Source: Dendrolimus kikuchii (lineage: Eukaryota > Arthropoda > Insecta > Lepidoptera > Lasiocampidae). From it: 64,000 bases of DNA. The stretch's first letter is position 1; the number at the start of each line of letters is the position of its first letter. This document shows positions 22,743 to 33,300 of the stretch, in pieces. The position numbers and the translations under genes were made by a program. A model generated the notes under the pieces. That model searched no databases. It saw only the letters and a list, made by a program, of their open reading frames with translations, and had not been told where the DNA came from. Location: the NCBI GenBank assembly GCA_019925095.2, contig CM034389.1:16727435-16791434 (forward strand), in the 5' to 3' direction.

Positions 22743-23629
22743 ATTTTACTAACTTTTAAACCAATTAAACGTAGAAGGTTTGTGACGCAACATTTTTTAT
22801 TGAATAATGTAACAAATAATTAAAGCTTTAATATAATAAATATTGTTATATTTAGTCGACACTAGCAACATTTCAGAATGCAGGAAATAAAAATAAGTAC
22901 TGAAACGAAAAATAAATTAATTAGAATCCGTACCACAGATACTATTTGTACACGTTTAAAATTAGAAAAATAATTTATATTAATAGTTACAGAATAATTT
23001 CGTAAAAAACAAAGTCTTTTGATAAGTAGCATATTGATAGATGACATTTAATTATTAGCGGTAATTTTAAAAACCGAACGTTTCTTATCTTTCAAATATA
23101 CAATTTATCTATTTGTCTTTTTCAATCACTTATAATATATTAAGTCCAAATATAGTGCCATATTTGAGAACGGCATTCAATTTTGGTTTTCAATCATAAT
23201 TAACCATACTATAATTCAATAAAGCTACTTTTACCAATTCCTCAGTGTTCCTTGATAATCATAGCATATTCTAATACTGTGACAGATCTTCGTTAACCTA
23301 CTTACCAGCGATTTTTAACAAAATAATAACAGTCCATATTTTTAAGGACAATGGGACAGTATTCCATTCTTGTTATTGGTGGTTTAGTAGGTTTGACTCA
23401 TCGCACTCATCGGTTATCTTATTGTCAAGTTTGATCGAGTTTTTTTTTTAACTGTCAGCATGTGTGTGGAAATTGTAACAATAAGAATGGTGTATACTTC
23501 CCGGCTCAGAATCAACCAACTCAAAGAACAGACTTAGCCGTGTCTATTTCGTGAACAACCGCTAGATAACAGACTACCCTACAGCTACAATAATTAAATG
23601 TTATACTTAATTAAACACCAATAAAAACG
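22743..23629. other. Intergenic, nothing recognised
   Basis: AT-rich, no coding or repeat assignment. Confidence 0.5.
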
Positions 23630-23935
23630 GTAGTAGTTTAGTGGCTACCGCACGCGCGCCAAACACAATGGTCGCGGGTTCGCGTTTTGGCCAGAAAGCA
23701 TGCACCCCTCAGGCAGTTTTCTGACCTAATGTTCCTACTGTTACATTACCACGTACTAACGGTAAAGAAAAACTTCGTGGTGAAACCTACACATAGAGGT
23801 AACCGACATGTCAAACCTGCCAATCCGCTTTGGGGAAGCGTGGCGGGTATACTGTCCGTTCCCCTATAAATGGGAGGCCCGAGTCTAACAGTGAGACGTT
23901 TATGAACTGTTATTACACTTAATTATTGGCATGTA
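23630..23935 (+). repeat. tRNA-derived SINE, family B (best-preserved copy)
   Basis: The head resembles a tRNA gene's internal promoter: TAGTTTAGTGGCTACCGCA (A-box-like) and GGTCGCGGGTTCGCG (B-box-like), about 35 bp apart. The body follows the family order: TTTTCTGACCTAATG, ATTACCACGT, ACGGTAAAGAAAAACTTCGTG, ACCGACATGTC, GCCAATCCGC and CCCCTATAAATGGGAGGC. Confidence 0.7.
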
Positions 23936-25082
23936 CATATAATTATCATAAATACAAACCAGCATTTTATGAGTCTACCTTAAATAGCAAGTCTTGCGAG
24001 ATCTTCCAGGTCCAGGCTTTTACTTAAACCTGGCGGAGCCGGCATGTATTGGTCCCTCATCATGAGGGATCAATACGTATAGGTAGTAGTAGGTATACCT
24101 AATATAAAGAATTGGTACTCGACCGACACTTTACAGAATATAGAAATGGCTTTTTATATAGGCTTGAAAGCTTAAGATCGGTTTACGACCGGGTAATGTG
24201 TTTTAAATTACCTTTATTTAAAATTATCTGATTATAATATGCGTAGCTTTGTGTAAGACTATTTATTTTATGTACCAAACACATTATGATCTCTCAAATT
24301 GAGAATTCAGAATCTAGCGACACCAATAGACAAATACTAGAAATAAGAATATTGAACGGGTCTTAGTGTTCCACCATATACATTTTTGGATTTGCTTTAT
24401 TAGGCCTGCGACTATGTTGCTTTTGACTGTGTATGACTCATAGATAAAACTTAAATATGAGTACTCCCTACTATAAAAGTTGTATATATATAAACTACTT
24501 CTTTTACATATATAAGTTTTATCTATGACTATTCCTGAAGAATAATAGTCTTCTGTCCCGCTCAGGCATATCATGTTTCAAAAATGTACAATTTATGTGA
24601 AGTTCTTCAAATCTGTCCATTATTAGGTAGCCTGATACAATAACATTTTAAACATAACCCTACTTTGAAAGGTAAGAGTGGAACTTATTTCCATGAATTC
24701 CATGTAATTGCCTAAGACGCTTTGTAAATTATAATTATTTCTTATTTTTTTAAATCGAAAACAATATGTAAAAAATGTATTTAACTCATTACCAACGTAC
24801 TAAATAAATAAGAACGTAACGTACTAAATTAAATACTATTATAATATTTTTTATGCCAACGATAATGTAAGTAGGTGAACGCTTTGCATAATATACTCGT
24901 ACATAATACATATTAAGATTTGTATTTGAGAACTCATCGGAAATAGATACATACCTACGGTAAGTTTACATTAAAGCGATTTGTGTAATACAAGAAGAAA
25001 TCTTACATCAGTCAACTTGTAAGCGAATTTCAATATGGAAACGGTCGGATAATACGCCTTCTACAAGTTACAGTGACTATCC
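23936..25082. other. Intergenic, nothing recognised
   Basis: Contains a small perfect inverted repeat, GGTCCCTCATCATGAGGGATC, near 24052. No gene identified. Confidence 0.5.
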
Positions 25083-25495
25083 GTTTTTTTTTACTAGGGG
25101 AAATCTTTTTGTGATTTTCCCACCGCCGGGGAAGCGCGTCGAGGATAATAGAAGATATGTTAGTTGCAGTAATAGTTCCTCCTCAGCCCACCTGAGACGG
25201 GGCCATAGCATTTCTTCCGTGACCCGTCTTGTCTAATGTTAAGGCTATGAGAAAGCGAAAATAAGACCAATCCCGTGTGCCTTGGCAAGTGGGGGGATTT
25301 ACGGGCCTCATCCCCCGGTATCTTTGTCAGATAATTCTCGCGTGGGAACGGTTTGTGACACGCCCTACCGGTAGAGCGGTATGCGTGAGGCCCATGAACG
25401 TCCTCTGACGCTGGTGCATCCTCCCTTGGCGGGAGCGAAGAAAATTTATACGCTCACGCTCCATCTCCGCCTCCTCTTTAGAACGTTAAATGCTC
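25083..25495 (-). mobile_element. 5'-truncated R1-like LINE 3' fragment
   Basis: Begins with a T run (poly(A) on the minus strand) and is GC-rich. On the minus strand an open frame reads KEEAEMERERINFLRSRQGR and continues to a stop. This Arg/Glu-rich end is similar in style to the ORF end at 40419-40796. The rest is 3' untranslated sequence. R1-clade assignment is inference. Confidence 0.6.
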
Positions 25496-25624
25496 GCAAA
25501 AAGAGGTGACAGCGTCTGTCTGTCTGTCTGCATACCCGCTAACTGCTCCTAAACCACGCAACGGTCTTTTATGCGGTTTAATATCCTAAGTTAGGTAATT
25601 TTTCAAAGGTTTATGTTATATCTA

Positions 25625-25700
25625 CTAGCTTTTGCCCGCGGCTTCGCTGATGATATAAAATACTTAATTAAATTCTACTTTAAAATTAACAATAGTTGTG
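25625..25700 (-). mobile_element. Helitron 3' end, minus orientation
   Basis: Read on the minus strand: hairpin-like GCGAAGCCGCGGGCAAAAG followed by CTAG|T. The element should extend rightward; its 5' TC end was not located. Confidence 0.5.
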
Positions 25701-26427
25701 GAATATTAATAGTTTAATATCTATGCTCCATCTGAAATATCGTTAGTTTTAGTGACTGTTCACGCAGATTTTCGTTAAATATTGACAGACAACGTACGTT
25801 TATCTAATAAAGTAGGTAGCTAATCTATAGCAGTGTCATTTTTAAAGCTACAAACGGAGTTTTTGGCGAGAACTGAAAGGAGTTGTTGTGCTGTGCAGTT
25901 TTATTTTCTAAAAGTTTGTAAAATTACTCTAAAATGAACAATAGTTGTAGGATGTTGATAGTTTTGTAAAAAAAAGTTGTAAAGTCAAATGTGGCTTTTT
26001 GAGTTGTTACAAGAACTCCGCTGAATGGCAGTAGCTGATAACCTACAGTTCAGCTGTGCTACACATAAACATAATTGAATCTAAGATCTGGCTTAAAGGT
26101 CTAACTGCCAAGCCATAAAATAAAAAATAATAAAGCTACAAACAATACGCATTCAGCCATAGTCACTATCACCAATATTATCCCAGATGGAGTAAGGACA
26201 TTAGAGTAATAGTTATGTGTTCATTTGAGAAATGTGAACTGTGTAGTTAGATGTAGCGTAGCCTTTTGAGTTAACATAAGAACTCCGTTTTTTGACAGCG
26301 GAGATAAATTGAAAATATAATATATTAGATAGCTGTATATATTAAGTTTTTTTGCCTACCACTGTGGTAATCAAACAACGACAACAATTGACACGATTAT
26401 ATGTCAAAGTCACATCACATTCACAAG

Positions 26428-27074
26428 TAGGAATGCAAGTATCGAAGGCAACAACATCGATGTATCGATACATCGGTGTTTCAGAATAAACATCGATGTA
26501 CACTAAACATCGCCCAAAAACATCGATGTATTGAAATATCGAAAATCGATGTTTTATTTTAAATTATTTTAATGATCTACAAATAGTAAAATTTTGTATA
26601 TTATCTATTGTTTATATACAAAATTTTACTATTTGTATATTATCTATTGCTATTTAATAGGAAAATCTTTACAATAAGGAAAGTGTAGAGTAGGGGCAAT
26701 AAAATTACATTTAACGAGTTTCATGGTAGTTGTGGTTGTGGTGTCAAATAGTCAGTGTAATAATATGTTTTTGTCTTTTTCGTGAAAAATACGCTTAAAA
26801 CTCTATAGTTCTTGATCCAGAGGTTATAACTTAACTCAAAGATCATGCCTTCGTGCTTTGTAAGTGAGTAGTTCCGAGGAGCTGCTCACTTACAGTGATT
26901 GACAGTGAACGAATTGAACTTAGTCACCTCTGTGAAGTATGAGTTACCGATGTGAAGTTCATCGCATAAGATAACATCGATGTTTTGCAATAGTGAACAT
27001 CGATGGCAAACATCGATGTTTTTTTACTGAAACGTCGATGGTTCAGAGACATCGATGTATCGTTTGTATCCCTA
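26428..27074. mobile_element. Non-autonomous hAT element upstream of snurportin
   Basis: Bounded by a perfect 8-bp duplication, TTCACAAG (26420-26427 and 27075-27082), the size made by hAT transposases. The ends are imperfect inverted repeats: TAGGAATGCAAGTATCGAAG on the left, and TAGGGATACAAACGATACAT as the reverse complement of the right. Both subterminal regions are packed with ACATCGATGT-type words (about five on each side), a usual layout for hAT transposase-binding sites. No transposase frame. It ends 160 bp before the snurportin ATG. Confidence 0.88.
26579..26636. repeat. 22-bp perfect inverted repeat inside the hAT element
   Basis: Arms 26579-26600 and 26615-26636 (ACAAATAGTAAAATTTTGTA plus two bases, and its reverse complement) with a 14-bp loop. 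The word TATTATCTATTG follows both arms. Confidence 0.9.
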
Positions 27075-27082
27075 TTCACAAG

Positions 27083-27234
27083 TCAAGAGCAATTTTCTCA
27101 GTAAATCGGACTGGAGCCTGGACTGTATATATTGGTCATAAATTAACTTTCTTAAAGCCATTATATACTATAAAATTCCTGTCTACAAATAAGAATAAGT
27201 AAGAAAAAATAAATATTCCGTACTATAATAAAGG
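27083..27234 (+). promoter_or_regulatory. Snurportin 5' UTR / proximal promoter
   Basis: The only non-transposon sequence left between the hAT element and the start codon. It is AT-rich, with no clear TATA box or initiator by eye. The transcription start could lie here or inside the hAT element. Confidence 0.4.
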
Positions 27235-27377
27235 ATGGATGAAGTTTTGGAAAAATTAGATTCTACAACTATAGGCGAAAATACCAAAAAATCGAATTTC
27301 GATGGTCTTTATAAAAATTGGGGGAAATTGGGCAATCAAGAGGAACGGCGCAAGGAATTGCTAGATGTTCAGAGAAG
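27235..27377 (+). CDS. Snup: Snurportin exon 1 (residues 1-48)
   Basis: [15 protein letters not shown] start, then the importin-beta-binding basic region. The donor AG|GTATTA leaves two bases of codon 48. Confidence 0.92.
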
Positions 27378-30300
27378 GTATTACGTTCATTACTTTAAAT
27401 AACTTTGGTCTTATTATATTGAGTAAAGTAAACAATCGTTTTTAACACCGTAAGTTGAAGAGTTACTTACTGTGTACTTGAATTATAATTTTGCATTTTC
27501 ACATATATTTATTTATATATATAGACAACAGAACTGTTACATGAAAAGTTATGGCAAAATTATAAGTTGTCTGTTTTTATCATTCACATATTTTACCCTA
27601 AGAATACTCTAAGAACTAAGATTTAATAAATTCTATTTTTATTTAAACTTTCATTTCAGTAAATCATCTATTTATTATATATACTATGTGGTATATAACA
27701 ATGTTTGACATTTATGTATTAGTAAGTGTGGGGTATAGTTATGGGACACCTTTTATTTATTATGAACAAATCTGACCTTTTTATATATATTTTAGAATGA
27801 TAAGTTGAGAGTCTGAAAGAGAGTGTCGGGGTGAAGGTAAGGAAAGGAATGCTCCGGTGGTTCGGGCATGTGGAAAGAATGCATGACGAAAGAATGACTA
27901 AACAGATATACAATGCAAAATGGATGGATGCAGAAGTCGTGGAAGGCCACGACACACCTTCCATGATCAAATTGATCGTGTACTAGCAGAAGGTGATGTC
28001 AGGAGCCTTAAGAACAGACGAGCTTGCATGACAAGAGTTATGAATGTCAAAGAGGCAAGTGAGGTGTGTAAGAATAAGCCTAAATGGCACTCTGTTGTTC
28101 GTGCCTACCCCGCAAGGGAACTGGCGTGAAGTTATGTATGTATGTATAAGTTGAGAGTGAAGTAGACCTCCCTTAGCCTTAGACTGTGGTTATTTTTTTT
28201 ATAACTAGTCAAAATTCATTTTATATCTCAAATAATAAATAAAAGTGTCTTGTATTGATAGCACACCCATTAGTAATACTAAGAAGATTAATGATATGAA
28301 CATTTTTGCAGTAATCGAAACAACAAATTAGACAAGTTGAGAGGAATTCTTGATATTGTCCAAGCACACCACAATGTTTTCAACTCCTATAAAGTAAGTT
28401 TTTGTAGATCTCTTTAATGAACAGACAGAACTATAAAAAATCTTAACTTTTATAACATTGCACTTTCAGGCAAAATACAGGCCAAATATTTATGTTGCTG
28501 GATTTAGTAAAGTTCCACAAAGTTATAGTAATGTATTAATGATGTCAGAATGGCTTATAGAAAAACCTGAAGATTTAAAGGAAGAATGGCTAATTACTCC
28601 CTGTCCTAAAGGGGTCAGGATGCTTGTTGTGGCCAGTGATGTAAGTATTTTTATAAATTTATGATTATGAGGGTATTCAACAACTTTTTGATTATATACT
28701 ATACTACAGATCTTTGATTTTGTATTATATGATGAATATGAAGTAGTAAAGAATAGATTAAATAATTAATGTTAATTGCCAGTGTTCTTAAATATCTAAA
28801 AAAACTTTATAGCAATTACTTTATACCAGCAGCCGGCAACACAGGCCTGTGGGGTCTCCATGTGGTCCATGACTGTTTTATAAATAATACTTTAAAAAAA
28901 ATCAAACTCACATAAACCTTTACATGTTTATTCTTTCTTTACAGATTTGACAGTGAATCAATTATCATGATATTATAATTTTAAGTTATCAATATTTAAA
29001 TTCAATGCATATTTCTACCAGGGCAATAGAAATTGTATTATGAAAATATATGAATCCTGGAAATTGCTATAATAACCATAATGTTTATAAAAATACACAC
29101 AACTACACCTGTTCTATTAAAAATTTCTCTTGGATATAGAAAACATAGCAGCAACCAAGTCATAAAATAAATATAATAAACACTTTAGAGTTACATGATT
29201 TCATGATTGAAGAATAAGCTGTGACAAGAATGGTCTAGTTGTATCAAAGTGAGGAAATTCTGGGAAAATATGGTGGTCAGAATTATCCCTTGATATTTTT
29301 CTCCTTTAAACTAATTTTAATTACAAAGTTAAAACACCCACTCCCCTACAGGTTTATTCTGTTATAGACAAATTTTAAAATAAAACATCAAATAAAAGGA
29401 TGATATAAAACACAACAGCAAAACATTTAAAACTGACTTACAGTATCATAGCAGTAGCTTAGCCAGAGTAGTGCTCATTAGAATATAAATTCCATTGCCC
29501 AAAAAAGTGGCAAATATATAATTGGACAAAAGAATATATAAAGCCCTATTTCATTAGAATAATTAAGAGAGCACCACATTAAATGAATCTGATTATGGCT
29601 TTTCAGCTGGTTTTGTATGCATAAAAGGGGAATAATATATCACATTTAAAATTACATTCTAAAATATTTTTTCAGGGTCTAACTAAATGCTACACAAAAT
29701 ATGGTCACTACAGGTTTGAGTGCCGCACGGCGTTGCCAGGCGGGAATCCTTGTGAACTAGGATATAGGAACAAGTGTTGTGTACTAGATTGCTTTTATTA
29801 TGAAAAACTGAACATGATGTATGTGTTAGATCTGTTGGCATGGAACAACCAGATCATGACTGATGGTGAGGTGAGAATACTGTTGTTAATCTTTGGCTTA
29901 ATTTGAGTATAAGTATTTTGATAGCTACAATTTAAATTGTCAATCATGGGTTGTCCCTAACAATCTGTTATATAAATATTTGTATGTAATAATAATTTTT
30001 TCATCATAATTATATATTATCCATTTGTTTTCATCCCAACAGACTGAATTTAGAAATTATTGGTTGCAAACACAATTTGCAGAGAGACCTGGTTTGAGGG
30101 TGATTAACAAAAAGAATAAATTTGTATTTGAGTTATTGCCGAAAGTTCCATGCACAACAGAATCTTTAAATGAGTGAGTATAACAGCAAATTCATATTAA
30201 ACTCTTATATTAATTCATTTGAATGAATGAATGAATGTCAAAGAGGCAAGTGAGGTGTGTAAGAATAAGCCTAAATGGCACTCTGTTGTTCGTGCCTACC

Positions 30301-33300
30301 CCGCGAGGGAACTGGCGTGAAGTTATGTATGTATGTATTAATTCATTTGTCTGTGTGAATGTTTGTCTTGAAGAGGCTACTATTCTAATGAAAAATTTGA
30401 AGATTAAACCATCTATTTCCTCCGAAAAGGGTGTGGGGTAGGTCTTTGTATGAACTAGTGACATAATTTTTTTTCTATAGTCACCAATAATTTTAATATA
30501 ATTTTATAGTGCTATATTTGTTATACAAATAATGAATTTAGTTTTTGTCTTAAGTTATTACTGATTTCAGAGCTGAGATATTTGCATGTGGAGATTCGAA
30601 AAATATTGACAATTTAAGCAAATCAATTACATTTTTATGTTAATAATAGGCTTATTTTGTGGCTTTATTCAACGCCAATAAGACTGGGAACAGCCTTAAT
30701 AGCATATGCAGGTCATGCTAGGGTTCTGTCATTCAAGGGCCTGGAGCCCCAACTGGTCAGCCCTTTCAACACAGGCTTGCAGCATGGCAACTCTTATATC
30801 ATTATTGAAGGCCTTCGCATTAGAGTTAGATACCATCAAGTATTTAGGATTGATCTTCAATAGTCATAGAATTTTTTTTGGCACATTTTCAGTAGTTAAC
30901 CCCTAGGTTCAAGATGGCAGTAGAAGAGCTTCTATGTGTGCTGCCCAATACTGGGGAAAACAGTGGCATGTGCCAAAAACTAATGAAAAATATTGAACGG
31001 TTGATAGCCCTTCACAGAGTCTCTGTTTGGCCAGACCACTTAACAGCTCTGTGAACAGACACTGCACTGCAAAGGACAGCATAGTGAATGTTGGCCGTCA
31101 GAGTGATAAAGGGATACCGAATATTTGATCCTTCGAAGCTCCCTTGATACTTACGTATCACTGTTCTGATGGCGTATAAATGTTTTGACCCTGAACTTGA
31201 GATCAGCGCCATTGAAAATTAAGGCGTGCCGTTAGGAGGTTCGCGAAATTGCTATAGTGAAATTCATTGTAAACACATGAATAGCTTGATAGATTCCAAC
31301 TGACGCAGAAACTATCGGGGCACAGTTGCTTCGACAGGTACCTAGGCCATATAGCCGTGAGCTGTCTCTGCTAATAGAAAGCCACCTTTCGGTCCATGGT
31401 TGGGAGCGATGGACCGAAACTTGAGTGTTATACCGTCTTTAACTATTGTCGTCGTCTTTCATAATGTAAAACTTTCATTAGTGGTCGCGGAAGTTCAAAA
31501 ACGATGATAATTTTAGCCAAACCCCTTTTCGTGGATGTTTTATTTTGATATCTTGCAATGTTGAGGTTCAGAAGATTGGAATATAAAGTCAAAGTTCAGC
31601 CGGACGACTTGGCTTATAAGTCACCAGTCCAGAAATATCTACAAATAATATATATAATTGTCTAAATATGTTTATGTATAAAACGAATTTGTATTTTATA
31701 TTGCTTAATTTACAGGCATAACTATCTTCTTTCAGATTCATGATGAAATATCCACATTTCAAAGATAATATGCCACCTTTGGATGGTTTATTGTTTTACC
31801 ATAAGAGAGCACACTATACTGGTGGTGAGACCCCGCTGGTCGGTTGGTTGTTCCCGTACATGGTTCCTGAAGTTCTCGGTGAAGGTACTTAGTTTTTTTT
31901 ATTTCAGTTAATAAATGGCAGGTTCTATATCTTATATTCGTTTACTTATTGTTGGTTGAATTTTGACATTACTAGTTTTTTTCTTGCAAAGCTGGTAAAC
32001 AAACAGACGGCCCAGCTCATGGAAAGTGATTATCGTCGCCTATAGACGTTTGCAACACGAACGGCGAAGCCAACGCGTTATCAGACTTTAGCATGGGATA
32101 AAGAGAAGGAATGGAAATGAGATAGAGGGATAAGAAGGGAAAAATGGGATAGAGGGGATGGGATATGAGATCTTCTCTATCTCACCTCCCTATTCCAAGG
32201 TGGGGTAAAGGAGATTGGGTATAGAGAGGGAGAAATTGGAAACAATTTACTTATAGGTAATTGTTGTTCTGGGGGATATTTAACTCGCAGAGTGTAAACT
32301 TGTTCAACCTATGTCCTTATACACTAAGAACATCTAGTTGAAAAAGGGAAGATGTTGAAAAAAGTATTTATTTTTCACTTTTAAATGGCATATATAGTAT
32401 CCATTTACAATTAATTTGTCCTGAATGCCGCTGTACTGAATCCAATTTTTTTTTTTTATCAAACTCGGTTTATAAACAAAAAAGTTATGGCTCAACATAC
32501 ATAAAAGTAAAAAAAAATGCAATGAATTAGGAACCTCCTTTTTTCAAGTTGGTTAAAAATGTGAATCAGTTTATTAAAAAAATCAACCCTTTTCCTTACT
32601 TTGAGGTTTAACATTCCTTCACAAAATTCATCTTTACAAGTTACACTACGATTTGGTGTACTAATAATACAGTATGTGTGTGTTTTTTTTTCAAAATCAA
32701 TTGACGCTATTTCTAGCCAGGGTAATTTTTTCAATATCTGCCCTGTGACTCCTTTGAGATTTTTTTTTGCTATATCTTACATTTTTGGAATTGGTCACAG
32801 AGGCCCACTTACTTGTATATTACCCATAATACAAGTGTGACTTGTTTAGTACTACTACTCCATTGGCTCAGCGAACCAAAGTGGGTCTTGGCCTCCGAAA
32901 CGAGAACATGCCATTTTTCCCTGTCCTGCACCGTTTCTTGCCAATTATCGGCTACAAGCTCAGACAGATCAGCCTCCACTCTGTCTTTACACACAGCAAT
33001 ATTTGGGACGGCCGACCGGATTTCCCTGATATACTTTCCTCACGATACAATCCTCTCCCATTTGTTCTACGTGACCGAGCCAGCGAGGAGGTCGGCTGTT
33101 ATTTCTCCTACTATATTGGGCTCTGACACGAAATTTAATGTTGAGGTTGGTTGGGACCCTCCACCACTAACTTACCTTACGTATATCGCGATGTGGGTTA
33201 ATTATTATTACGAGTATCACTTTGATGTGAACAAGCCAATTGACAAACCAAAAGTTAACTTTGTTTTTCTTTCAAGACATAAGTGTTAACAAAATGTTCA

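Noticed and set aside
23630..23690. Functional tRNA gene
   Set aside because: A-box-like and B-box-like words are present but no cloverleaf can be drawn, and the sequence is repeated at three other places as a SINE.
32813..33289. 158-codon plus-strand frame
   Set aside because: It lies opposite a recognisable minus-strand LINE polyprotein fragment and then runs into snurportin exon 7 in the wrong frame.
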